The position numbers were made by a program, and so were the translations under genes. DNA of 64,000 nucleotides from NCBI RefSeq assembly GCF_019175385.1, contig NC_083345.1:43298098-43362097 (forward strand), in the 5' to 3' direction. Shown here one piece after another: positions 35,351-46,176 of the stretch; within the stretch, counting starts at the first letter, position 1, and each line of letters opens with the position of its first letter. This stretch comes from Lycium barbarum. Taxonomy: Eukaryota; Streptophyta; Magnoliopsida; Solanales; Solanaceae. The notes beneath the pieces are model-generated. The model made no database searches and was not told the origin of the DNA. It worked only from the letters and a program-made list of their open reading frames with translations.

Positions 35351-36025
35351 TAAGGGACAAGGCTGCTACGGGGCCCCCATCTCTCGAATAATCGACCTTG
35401 ACCCTGCTTCTGGAGATACCTGCAAATTTAAATGAAACGTTCAGAGATGAATAAGCCAAGATAACAAAATAAATAGGAGAAGGTTATTTTGGCTCATGGG
35501 TTAGTGATGGATCTTGTGACGCCTCCACCGGAAGCTCGCTTCGATGTCATCTCGTCCTAATTCCTGTCAATCCTGTACTCAAAGAAAAATTCTTAGTTTG
35601 GGAGAGGGTGTTGATTTGTGTCGATCGTGGCCCTAGCCCTGTCACTTGAATCCTTTGAGCTTCTTCGGTTGCAGAGATCTCTGTCCAGAGACTTGGTAGG
35701 TGGAAAAGTACATAAATGCATCTTGAAAACAGAAAAGAAAGAAGAAAAAAATGGTTTTTTAGAAATCGGATATGCATGTATATATACTACGTATAAATAC
35801 AATAAAACTCTATCATTTTTTTTAGATTATGATATGTTTCGAAACGCATTGAGCTTCTCCATTCTGACGTCTGTGTCCAAACGGTGTCTTGACATAGTCT
35901 GTTCCTTTAGTGACGCTTCTTCGTATTCAAGCCAAGTGTCGCCATGTCTTTGACGATGAGACCGATCCTAATCTATAGTTACGTTACAAATAAAGGGTTT
36001 CCTAAGCGTATGACCGAACCTTTTA
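35351..36025. other. Element A 3' region: unique interval
   Basis: Short overlapping frames on both strands, none with a recognisable motif. No repeats noticed. Lies between the satellite block and the TACGTA repeats. Confidence 0.3.
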
Positions 36026-36435
36026 GGTTGCCTACGTATACTAAATAGGAATTAGGTCTGTACGTAGTTTGGGGATACAAATGAAAAGAAAATAATATGT
36101 AATGTGATGTGACCGAGCCTGACTCAGGCTGCCTACGTATCCAAATGGAATCAGGTCGTAACGTAGTTCGATTACAATAAAGGGGTAAAATAATGCAATG
36201 ACCGAGCCTGACTCAGGCTGCCTACGTATCCAATTGGAATCAGGTCATAACGTAGTTCAATTACAATAAAAAAGAAGATTAATAAAGGGACTAAATCCGG
36301 TGGGGATTGCCTACGTATCCCACCGAGGGAAATCAGGTCGAATCGTAGTTCCAGTTACATAAAGATATTTTTTTTGGGGTTTTCTATTACAAGATACCGG
36401 ACCCGATGTGGGTTGCCTACGTATCCCACCGTGGG
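36026..36435 (-). repeat. Element A 3' region: TACGTA(GGC) repeats
   Basis: Five imperfect units of about 85-105 bp, each with + strand TTGCCTACGTATCC or CTGCCTACGTATCC followed by AATCAGGTC and CGTAGTTC. Cores are near 36,029, 36,131, 36,219, 36,309 and 36,414. Comparable motifs occur at 4,118 (Tat-1) and, as GATATGTAGG, at 44,980 and 45,140 (Tat-2). Confidence 0.7.
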
Positions 36436-36510
36436 AGGTCAGGTCAGCATAGTTCTATTACAATAGAAATGCAAATTACAACGGAAAAGAAAAAGCTAAC
36501 TTAGATGTCT

Positions 36511-37340
36511 TCAGATGTAGTACTTCATGATCGAGTCTGAGTTGATGGGCTTCGTGCTCACTTTACCATCCATTTCTGCCAAAATCAATGCTCCTCCTGA
36601 AAGCACTCGATGAACCACCACGTATGGACCTTGCCTATTTGGTACGAATTTCCCTTTGGCTTCGTCTTGATGAGGAAATTCGCTTTAAAACCAGCTGCCC
36701 TGGTTCGAATTTCCTAAGCCTTACTCTCTTGTTAAATGCCTTGGACATCCTGTTCTGATAAAGTTGACCGTGACAGACAGCATCTATCCTTTTTTCATCA
36801 ATGAGCATCAACTGTTCGTGTCTACTACATATCCATTCTGCATCATCCAAACCAACATCTTGGATAATCCTTAGAGAAGGTATCTCTACTTCTGCGGGTA
36901 TCACAGCTTCGGAACAGTACACCAACATATAGGGAGTTGCTCCTGTGGATGTTCTAGCAGTGGTACGGTAACCAAGCAAAGCATATGGCAACTTTTCATG
37001 CCACTGCCTGTGACTGTCTGTTATCTTCCTCAAGATCTTCTTGATGTTCTTATTTGCTGCCTCGACTGCTCCATTCATCTGTGATCGATAAGCTGTGGAA
37101 TTTCGGTGGGCAATCCTAAACTTTTCACAAGTCTTTCTCATAAGATCGCTGTTGAGATTGGCCGCATTATCTGTGATAATTGACTCTGGAATTCCAAATC
37201 GGCAAACTATATTGTTGCGAACAAAATCTGCTACCACCTTCTTTGTTACTGCCTTGTACATTGAAGCTTCGACCTATTTAGTGAAATAATCAATAGCCAC
37301 CAAGATGAAGCGATGTCCATTTGATGCAGGGGGTTCGATA
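36511..37340 (-). pseudogene. Element A integrase
   Basis: Catalytic residues: Asp in GMDVIGPI (near 37,350), Asp in IITDNAANL and Glu in NGAVEAANK, the last two separated by 35 residues as expected. Then YRTTARTSTGATPYMLVY and a C-terminal segment ending FEPGQLVLKRI. After a frame shift near 36,660 the end continues (GPYVVHRVLSGGALILAEM) to a stop at 36,511. Two TAG stops replace Trp codons just upstream of 37,261. There is no chromodomain, as usual in Tat elements. Confidence 0.82.
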
Positions 37341-37400
37341 GGCCCAATCACATCCATGCCCTAAGCGACGAACGACCAAGGGAAGCTCATTACATTGAGC

Positions 37401-38600
37401 TCATTTGGGGGAAACTCGAATGAAATCTCCGTGAACCTGACATTGATGGAACTTTTGTACATAGCGAATGCTGTCTCTTACCATAGTCATCCAAAAGTAT
37501 CCCGCTTGCAGAATCTTCTTTGCCAAAGTGAATCCGTTCATATGGGGTCCACATGTTCCTGCGTGTACTTCTTCTAACAACCTTGTCACCTCTGTGGCAT
37601 CCACACATCTTAGCAATCCCAGATCTGAAGTTCTCCTATAAAGGATTTCTCCGTTAAGGAAGAAGTGATTTGCCATTCTCCTCAAGGTCCACTTCTGTTT
37701 GTTAGTAGCATTTTCCGGATATTCTCTCGTCTTGAGCAACTTCTTGATGTCGTAGTACCATGGCTGGCCATCCAATTCCTCATCGACATGAAAACAATAT
37801 GCTTGTTGGTCGTGTATTTCTACCTTGATAGGATCGATGTAATTCTTGTTCGGATGTTGGATCATTGATGAAAATGTCGCAAGGGCATCAGCAAACTCAT
37901 TTTGGATTCGAGGAATATGCTTGAAGTCAATCTCTCTGAACTGCTTGCACAACGCCTTCAGGAATGTAAGTATGGAAGAATTTTGACATTCTTGGTGGTC
38001 CATTCTCCTAGTACCTGATGAACTAATAGGTCAGAATCGCCTATAACCAAAAAGTTCTTTGATGTTCATATCAACTGTCATCCTAAGCCCGAGGATGCAA
38101 GCTTCGTATTCCGCCATATTGTTCGTGCAGGAAAATCTGATCTTTGCCGAGATAGGGTAGTGCTGACCTATCTCAAAAACCAAAACTGCTCCTATTCCGA
38201 CTCCTTTGAAATTTGACACTCCGTCAAAGAACATCCTCTATCCTGCATAAGGCTCTGAAATATCTTCCCCTGCGAACAGTACTTCCTCATCAGGAAAATA
38301 AGTGGTAAGTGGCTTGTATTCATAGTCAACGGGGTTCTCTGCGAGGTGATCCGACAATGCTTGTCCCTTGATGGCTTTCTGAGTTATGTAAACGATGTCA
38401 AACTCAATTAACAAGATCTGCCATTTTGCTAATTTCCCGGTAGGCATCGGCTTTTGGAAGATGTATTTGAGTGGATCCGTCCTTGAGATCAAGTACGTGG
38501 TGTACGCAGATAGGTAGTGCCTCAACTTTTGTGCGATCCAAGTCAAAGCACAGCATGTGCGTTCCAACAAAGTGTACCTTGCCTCGTACAGTGTGAATTT
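37401..38600 (-). pseudogene. Element A RNase H, second RNase H and integrase zinc finger
   Basis: From 38,598 leftward the Ty3-type RNase H segment reads YEARYTLLERTCCALTWIAQ and KLAKWQILLIEFDIVY. A second, archaeal-type RNase H follows (38,234-38,031) with MFFDGVSNFKGVGIGAVLV, NNMAEYEACILGLRM and, across a frameshift, a GDSD block. A linker contains HIPRIQNEFADALATFSS. The integrase zinc region is at 37,660-37,420 with HAGTCGPHMNG and FHQCQVHG, in which the first Cys of the CHQC pair is Phe. Two RNase H domains in tandem are the hallmark of the Tat/Ogre clade. RT itself is deleted to the right. Confidence 0.82.
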
Positions 38601-41600
38601 CTTGAGATCAATTAAAAAACGTTACCACCCCATTTTGAAATCCTGCACTTTTGAACTTATTTTGGGCCCAAACCAATCTGAAAAAAAAAAAACGTGAGTA
38701 GTGATGGAGTCCTCCATTTGTTGCCTCTTCATAAAACTATTTGAAGAATGCAGAGAAATGAGACTGAAAACAGTTGCTTTATAAAAGTAACTTTAGTTTA
38801 CCACTTTATGAAAGTTTATTTGAAACCTGAAAAAAAAAATGTTTTCAAGCTTAGTTGATGTAACCAATCCACGCAGAGACAGGAAATTAATGTCGGTACA
38901 AATGTCAATCCATAAAAGTGTTAGTCAAAGGGTGTAAATAACATATAAGTAAATACATAAGATACAAAGGTGTGAAGAGAGGAAGAAGGACAAGAGCTCG
39001 AGACACAAATCAGATGGGACTATTGACGTGAGCTTAAATACGACTGCTACTGATTTCTTCTAATTCTGGGCTGAACTTGGAGTTGCCATAACTCCATATT
39101 CTCCCAAGTGTGTTCATGCAAAAGAAAGGAGGAAAAGGATTAGAAACAGTCTTAATAAAAGAAACATAGTAAGTAGGAAATGCAATATATACAGCTGGTT
39201 AATTCCGCAGCATGTCTTCAATACATAAAACTTTTCAAATGCAGGTTGCGACTTCCAATCCAAAAGGATAGGATAACAGTTAGCCAAAGATAACAAGGTA
39301 GTAAGAGAAACTAACAACATTTAACCGAGACAATAGAGATGATTTTAGACGCTCCGGCTAACCAAAGCACTCAGCAAGCAAAGGGAAGCCTTCTGTTGAA
39401 AGCATGCTTTTCCCAATTTCAATAAGCTAAAATGATTCCAATGTACATGACTTTATCATAACTATCTAACGACAATCCGATCTTCTGTTCAAATCCCTCT
39501 TTCTCACGGAACCTAATAACCAAATGATAAAGGACATGGCTATCCCAGGTTTGTAGAAAGGATTGTTGATTTTCCTATATACTTTTTTTGCTTAGGATCC
39601 GTTAGCCATGAGTTTCCAGAACATCGAAGCCCAAAAATTTATAACAAGCTTTAACAAGAATGTAAACTTTTGTCAAGTAAAACACATTTTTAACATGTAC
39701 TGTAACAAATTCTATTTGAAAGTAATCCCTAGTAAAAGGAATTCTAAACGAAAGCATAGCAGGACTGTTGCAAGTGTAAGCTCGAATCTGTCCAACCAAC
39801 TTATTCTAAAGCTCCAGAGCTCACATGAATATCCCTTGGCCAAAATAAATAGAGATGAACTAAACTAAACCAAAAGGTCACACTCAGTTCATAACTACAA
39901 AACTCGAAGCTAGCAATGGACTCACACAAAACTCTATATGTGGACAACTGGTTCTAACACAATAGGTCTTGACAGCATGTAATGAAACATAGCAATCCAA
40001 ATAAAAAAGGGAACAACCTACTGCCTTATAATTTCAATTCAGTTTTCATGTTATAAAATCTCAAACTTGATCATCTGAACATTATAGGAAGCAAAGTTTT
40101 TAGACATAAAGCTCAAAAATGATGCACAAGCAATCATAGAAGGTAAATCCACAACGTGCCTTCACTACTTGGGAGGATTTAGCTAAAGAGATATGTTTCT
40201 AAGTTAAAAACCTTTCCAAAATCTTATAGTAGTGATTTTAAAACAAGCAGTAACGAGAAGACTACATTCACAACAAACCTACTCAAAATTTTAACATGAA
40301 CCAATTAACACATACCTAACACACAAGGAAGATTTTAAAACCAATCTTGACATTCTTACTACTTCGTAACCCCATTTATATTTCAATATTGCAGTATTTC
40401 AGAATCCATACAAACACCGACTCAGACGCAGGTTTATATCCTAAAGGGTCGGCAAGTTTGCTTTTGAAAACTCACAACTTACGCCAAAATCTTTATGTAC
40501 TCTTTTCTTCTAGGTTTATGATAAAATAGTCCCTATAGATTAATGGATGGAGTTAAAAAGAATGGCAGAATGCTAGTGTTGGGAAAATCGAACTACCATT
40601 TTCCAAGAGCAGTTAGTCTCCTTTACCCCTCTTCATCTACTATTTAAAACCAACCAAATTCGAAATAAACAGAGGACAAACCAGCAACCAACAAGCAATC
40701 CAATTACTATATCTTTAGCTCTACTTGGCTACAACACACACTGATTTGATAGACATAACAAGAGATATTATAACAAAAATATGAAACAGGATTTAAACGA
40801 GTGACTAGCTCATTCACATGTTCTACAATTTAATCGATAGTTCTTTCATGTATTCTTAGCTATCCCTTATATGCAGATTTAGGGCAGAACCGAACAGAGC
40901 AGCAAACCAAGCTCAAATAGGCAAAACGATGAAAACATTACTTAATAACTGGATATACATACACTCCTAATAACTGAAGACAAAAGGTAAAGCGAGGGCA
41001 ATTACTAACCTTTTCCGGGACAGCGAACTGAGGCTAGTGTCGTCGTCGAGTCTCCGAATCCGCTTAAAGAAATCCTTGCTTAGCCGAGAACAACAAAAAT
41101 TATACAGCCAAAAGAACTTAAGAGTTAAAACAAGATTTTCTGTGAACTTCGAAAGAACTATGGATTTTTTTTTAGTTACGAAGGCTTATGAAAATAAAAG
41201 GGGTTTGCAATTCAACTTTAAAGTAAATAAAAGTTTTCTCTCCAATTCCTAAGCCTATCTCAAAGGGAATTTTCAGCCTTCAAAACACTTTGTGAAAGTA
41301 AAGGGATTTTTTTTTGATTTCTTGAACTTAAGGGGATTTTTAACTGTCAAGAAAACTTATGAAATAACAGGATTTTCTCAATTGTTGAACTTGTTCTAAA
41401 ACAGCCCTCAAAGGCCGGTATTTATAGCTGAAGGTTGGGATGTTTCAACATGCTTCTTCAAGAAGCTGAAAATTCAGAATTCAAAAAAAAGGGGGAAAAG
41501 GTGACGTTTTCGGATGGGAAGTTCTGGGAAAAAAGGTTTTGATGGATAATATCAAGGAAAAGGGGTGAAAAATATCACCTTTTCAGTTTCGATTTGAGAG

Positions 41601-42519
41601 GAGAAGAGCCGTTGGGGTATAGTACATGGTAGTTCTTGCCATTGTTCGTCGAACCAAAGGGCGGTTATCTTCAAGACCAAAGGATTTTAGAATTTCTCCC
41701 TTTTCAGCTTTTGGAAATGTCTTCAAAAAGGAGAAAGGTGATAGGTGATAAGAGATGGGTGATGAAGAAGCGGGACACAGGAGTAGGCACTGGCGTTTGT
41801 CCAGTGGTCCGATGGGTGCGGTGGCGGTGAAGCGATGGAAGTGACGTGATGGGGGGTGGGGTGGATGGTGACGGCTAGGTTTCCTTTTGGGAGAGAAAAG
41901 GGGTTGGTTTGGTTAGTTCAATTTAGTTACTGAAGATGGGTTAGGGACTTAGGTGGGGGGTTTGGGCCGGGTCGGTGGGGCTTTGGGCTGGGGCAGTTGG
42001 GCCACAGATTTTGGTTAAGGGGAGAAGGGAATTGGCCCAATATTATGGGTAGATGATTTAATTTCTAACCCTTTTTACTTCAATCAATTAATTAAAATAT
42101 GCTTCTTTGTCCTAATCAATTCCCACAAAATGTATACCTATATAAATTTCAATACGAGTATTTAATATACGTATTTAGTTTTAAAATAGAGTAAAAGATG
42201 ATTAATACGATAATAAGTAGGATTAAAAGAAAAATGTCAATGCCAATATTGATATAGGAATACCAACACTATTTTTGAGTGATTTAATTGAAAAGAATGA
42301 TGTTTAGTAAAAAAATTTAATTATATATAAAAGAAATATGATGTTTGGTGATTTTTTAAAAGCGATAGAAACCTTTCTTAATTTTAGAGAAATAATATCT
42401 AAAACATAGTGTAGTAATTAGTGAAAATATTCCAAACTCATTTATTGGGGAATTTTCACGACTGAGAAGCATAGTGAAATTAATTAAATAAAAAGGAGGG
42501 CCAAAATTGGGTGTCAACA
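38601..42519 (-). repeat. Element A 5' LTR (right copy), truncated
   Basis: It begins abruptly at CTTGAGATCAATTAAAA, which corresponds to 31,656 in the left LTR, so the first 1,015 bases (in + orientation) are missing. 38,785-40,941 has no counterpart in the left copy and looks like native A-rich LTR sequence. From 40,942 to 42,519 the two copies align to the end. TATA at 41,419-41,426, G-rich motif at 41,955-41,980. Confidence 0.83.
41419..41426 (-). promoter_or_regulatory. TATA box in element A 5' LTR
   Basis: Same GCTATAAATACC context as at 32,315-32,322. It is the copy that would have driven the element. Confidence 0.6.
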
Positions 42520-43027
42520 ATGAGTGTCTGACCTCTAGCGACCAAACACCCCTATACTCATATCGGAATCTTACTGTACATCAAGGGCCCACAAGTGACT
42601 TAAACTGATCTCATAAATAGGTGACATCATGAACTCTGTACAACCTGTATATACATAAATGTGCTGAAAGAACAGTGCAAGCCAGCTAGGCTGCTACATA
42701 TGTTGTACACAAAAGAATAGAAGCCGTTAATGCTACATCGTCTGACTAATACATACAACTATCTACAGACCTCTACTGGAATAAAAGCTGTAAAAAGGAT
42801 GGGACAGGGCCCCGTCATACCCATATGCATGTACATCTCAAAAGGCTAGCATACCAAAATAGACTGCAGCTCCGGATCAATAGAGCACACTGACCAGTGC
42901 TGGTTAGAAGTCCTACTAAGCTGGACCACCTGTCGGTCTACCTAAACCTGAGGGCATGAACGCAGCCGCTCGAGCAACGGTGAGTCAGTACGGATAATGT
43001 ACTGAGTATGAAAGGCATAAGAACAAC

Positions 43028-43029
<2 letters not shown>

Positions 43030-43068
<39 letters not shown>
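43030..43068. repeat. (TA)n microsatellite in element B 5' LTR
   Basis: About 39 bases, against roughly 12 at the matching place in the other LTR (21,079-21,092). It expanded after insertion. Confidence 0.9.
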
Positions 43069-43070
<2 letters not shown>

Positions 43071-44296
43071 TCATGAATAAGATTTGAACTCATAAGCTGA
43101 AATGACTGTCTGCATGTACTTGTATGATCTAGTATCTGCATGTATCTGCATAAATCTGTATAATTGACAATGCCTCTGTGGGCGCATAATATGCATGCTC
43201 ATACCTATCAATGTAGGTCATACATATGTATATGCGTATATAACGCATGTCAAGCCTGTATGGCATCCCATCATATCATATCGGCCTCTCTGCGGCCATC
43301 ATTATATATATTGTTGCGGTACGTGCAACCCGATCATTATGTCATCATCATCATGGTACACCAGCTGATTAGGTGGTAATGCGTATATAACGCCTATCCA
43401 TTTTCCATACCCCATATACATATAATACTTGTGTATATAACCACTTCTGGTCACGGGTCAATACACATATATATGAATGAATGTAGTGCATAAAAAAATT
43501 GTATACATAAAACTGGACCCATGAACAGAAGGAACAATCATAAACGGTGTACATGAACATCAAAGACTGAAGTGCTCCTAATGCTTCTAAGAGTAGAGTA
43601 ATATGGAAGCGCGCTTACTCGTTTGTTGGTTCATATCATAAGGTCATGAAAAAAAAAAGGATAGCCTTAACATACCTTGAAGTATATCCAATCGTCCAAC
43701 TTCTACCTCTCGAACTTGTAAGTCTACAATTAAGATAACATAGGCCTTAATTATACTATTTACCTCGCTTTCTAACCATCTTTAGATACATACAGCGCTT
43801 AACGAATCGTGGACAATATTTCCCCTTGTAAGCTTACAACCCTTCAACTTCACATTCTATCCAACATTAACCACAATACCCACAACAACAATGACAACAC
43901 TTATATATCAAAATATACTTAAATTCATTCTCAATCACCTCTAAGAAAGTAACCCCAAATCACTATCTCACCCTTCATCAACTTACCACTTCCATAAGTA
44001 TCCTCTCTTTACTTAAAACCACTAAAACTCTTGATAATTAACTTAATACAAGGGTAGAAATCATTTACATACCTTGAGGGGCCTAAGATTCCAAAGATCT
44101 ACTTCAACTCCAACTCCCTAAGCTTCACAACTTTGAAGAAACCCTAAAAACAACCTTTTTCTTCACAAGCTTGGGTTTACGGGGCTCGGATCTTGCCAAA
44201 TCACCACTATAATGATAGAAAATGTTGGGAGTAAATATACTAGGGTTTATCCCTGACTTGGAAGAGCGAAAATGAGAAATAAAGTCGTGGACCACA

Positions 44297-44304
44297 TATT
44301 TATA
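44297..44304 (-). promoter_or_regulatory. TATA box in element B 5' LTR
   Basis: Minus-sense AAGTATAAATATG, same context as 22,301-22,308. Confidence 0.6.
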
Positions 44305-44706
44305 CTTGGAAATAAAAGTCCCAGCAGTACGGTTCGACGAGCGGGTCGACGGTCGGTCGAAGTGTCGACGGTCGGTCGACGTGTCAACGGTCCGTCGACC
44401 TGTGCCTGCAGATTTCAGGGCAACGGAACCCTGTCGACGCCGCACAATGACGGTCCGTCGACCATGTCAACAACCCGTTGATAATGACTCGTGTCTGCAG
44501 AATTCTCAAATTCAGCTCAGATCGCGTCGATTTGATTCGTTCAACTTCTAACCCTGTAATTACCAGGAGCACTTGCTGGTACCCTTGTACATGGGGTAAG
44601 ATACTTTCTATCTCAAAAACTCGGACACGGGTCTCAATTCCAAAGGCATGCCCGACTATGAAACCATAGGTTCTATTACGATGAGAACGAGAGGCGTAAC
44701 ACAGAT

Positions 44707-45293
44707 CCAGACAGATGCAGAGCAAACGTGGATATTTTCGTTACGCAGCCGGTCAAGATAGGATGCCAATGAGAATAGCACTCCAGCCAAGACTTGGAAG
44801 ATCACTCCTCCCCACTCAGCCACACAAGAATGTTTATTTTCTTATATGTTTTGATTGTTTTTATTATTCCGCAACCGGTCGGACACACACCGGCACACGC
44901 ACAAAGGCATTCCCGCATAAGGGATACCCTTTTCCTTTGATCGAGTCGAACTACAAGTGACTTGATTCCAAGAACAGGGATATGTAGGCGGACTCAATAC
45001 TAGAGATTCAATCACGCTCCCACCAACCAGGTCGGACTTCCCAATTGGATAACCGGGAGATCCGAGATTTGCTTAAATTCGCATTTGGAAGTCATAATCA
45101 AGTCGAACTACAAGTGGCCTGAATTTTTATGAAACCTTGGATATGTAGGAAACCCAGAAACCAGGGTCCGACCACATATTTAAAAATTGCATGAAAAATG
45201 AGAGGCGGAAGCTGGGTCAGTCAAATATCAGGGTTAGGCAATTTTGTTGCTCAAAGATGGCCTCACCATCCCCGAACACCGAAATGGCAGTTG
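44707..45293 (+). mobile_element. Tat-2: + strand 3' region
   Basis: It has two units of TCGAACTACAAGTGRCYTGA ... GATATGTAGG in + sense (44,945-44,990 and 45,100-45,150), the plus-sense form of the TACGTA repeats in element A. It runs directly into the Tat LTR start at 45,294. No coding frame of note. Its sense is opposite to that inferred for 19,683-20,475 on the other side of element B. Confidence 0.55.
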
Positions 45294-46176
45294 TTGACAC
45301 CTAATATTTTACCTCCCATGATTTATTTTAATTACCCAGAGTCCTTGGATATCAAACAGAGTGAAATATGTATTTTTAGATGTCAAAATAATTTTATAAG
45401 AATTATTTAAATAATATTCTACCATTATTGTTTGGTAAAATAATTTCTATAATATTATAAATCATTTGGAAATTAATTTACATATTATTATAACAATTAT
45501 GATATATTTGCTCAATTTAACCAAGAGAAAAGAAATTTACAACAATTACTTATTTAATTGCTTAAATTGCAAATTAGCAAGTATTTTATTCTGTTAATTC
45601 AAGGAATTTGATTAATTAAAAAAATTAATCATCTCTACCCCTCAATTCTTAATTTTTGCATATACAATTTATTGGAATTTTACCATAACTAATTGAGTAT
45701 TTAGTTGTGATTAATTCTATAAATTGTTTACTATATGGCAAATAATGGCTACAATTGAAACAATCAATTGCTAGTTCAATTTTGACCATTAATTGAAGAT
45801 CAATTTTCATGGTTTAAAGACAATTAAGGTCATTTTTACAAAATTATCCTTCGATTGGTTGATTGATTTAGGTGACCATAATTGGCATAATTAATTTCGT
45901 GGTTTAAGTCAGTCAAGGTTAGTCTTGCGAAATTAGCTTTCAATTGGTCAATTAGTTATAATCTGGTCATAATTGAAACGTCCAATTAACGAAAATTGTT
46001 TCAATTTTGGCTACTTATTAAGTATTGCATATTTACACCCCCTATTTACATATATACACGGATATACACCCGTGTATACATATACACATGTATATCACAG
46101 GTATATATGTATATTGGACCCTTCCCCTTTCCCTTTCTTTCAAGTCAAGCCGGGGCTGGTCCATTAAGACCGCGAC
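45294..46176 (+). mobile_element. Tat-2 LTR, first 883 bp, interrupted
   Basis: It opens TGTTGACACCTAATATTTTACC and aligns by eye with the minus sense of the Tat-1 LTR (19,682 leftward), sharing ATTTATTTTAATTAC and CAGAGTCCTTGGAT, but is clearly diverged, so the two are not sister LTRs. The Athila-like element enters at 46,177. The other side is beyond the window or lost. The segment ends in a run of ATATACAC-type repeats (46,040-46,110). Confidence 0.7.

Larger units (their letters stand above)
30641..42519 (-). mobile_element. Element A: deleted Tat/Ogre-like element inside element B's 5' LTR
   Basis: Termini in + orientation are TGTTATGCCC and GTGTCAACA. Flanks are ACGAG (30,636-30,640) and ATGAG (42,520-42,524); the empty site is visible in B's other LTR as ACGAG. 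Sense order on the minus strand is truncated 5' LTR (right), RNase H, second RNase H, integrase, long repeat-rich 3' region, 3' LTR. Gag, protease, most of RT, the primer site and 1.0 kb of the 5' LTR are deleted. The two RNase H domains assign it to the Tat clade. Confidence 0.88.
20544..44701 (-). mobile_element. Element B: minus-strand chromovirus (Tekay/Del-like) with nested insertions
   Basis: Both LTRs begin TGTCACGACCC and end GGCGTAACA in + orientation. The flanks are a perfect CAGAT duplication (20,539-20,543 and 44,702-44,706). Sense order on the minus strand: 5' LTR (right), primer site 30,593-30,604, gag, RT, RNase H, integrase with a C-terminal chromodomain-like segment, polypurine tract 22,688-22,702, 3' LTR (left). 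Two later insertions inflate it: solo LTR 3 in gag and Tat element A in the 5' LTR. Without them it is about 8.7 kb. Protease and the RT N-terminus are missing and many stops are present, so it is dead. Confidence 0.9.
42525..44701 (-). repeat. Element B 5' LTR, main part
   Basis: Resumes at TGTCTGACCTCTAGCGACC directly after element A's ATGAG duplicate and aligns with 20,576-22,687. With the 30,609-30,640 tip it totals about 2.21 kb. The excess over the left LTR is mostly the (TA)n expansion at 43,030-43,068. A GTCGAC-rich block lies at 44,330-44,480. Confidence 0.9.

Noticed and set aside
38785..40941. A separate transposon inserted in element A's right LTR
   Set aside because: No terminal repeats or target duplication at the edges, and its composition matches LTR DNA; deletion in the left copy explains it better.
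44272..44725. Several Arg-rich overlapping frames on both strands
   Set aside because: They lie in the GTCGAC-rich block of element B's LTR; the matching block at 22,245-22,430 has different frames, so none is conserved.
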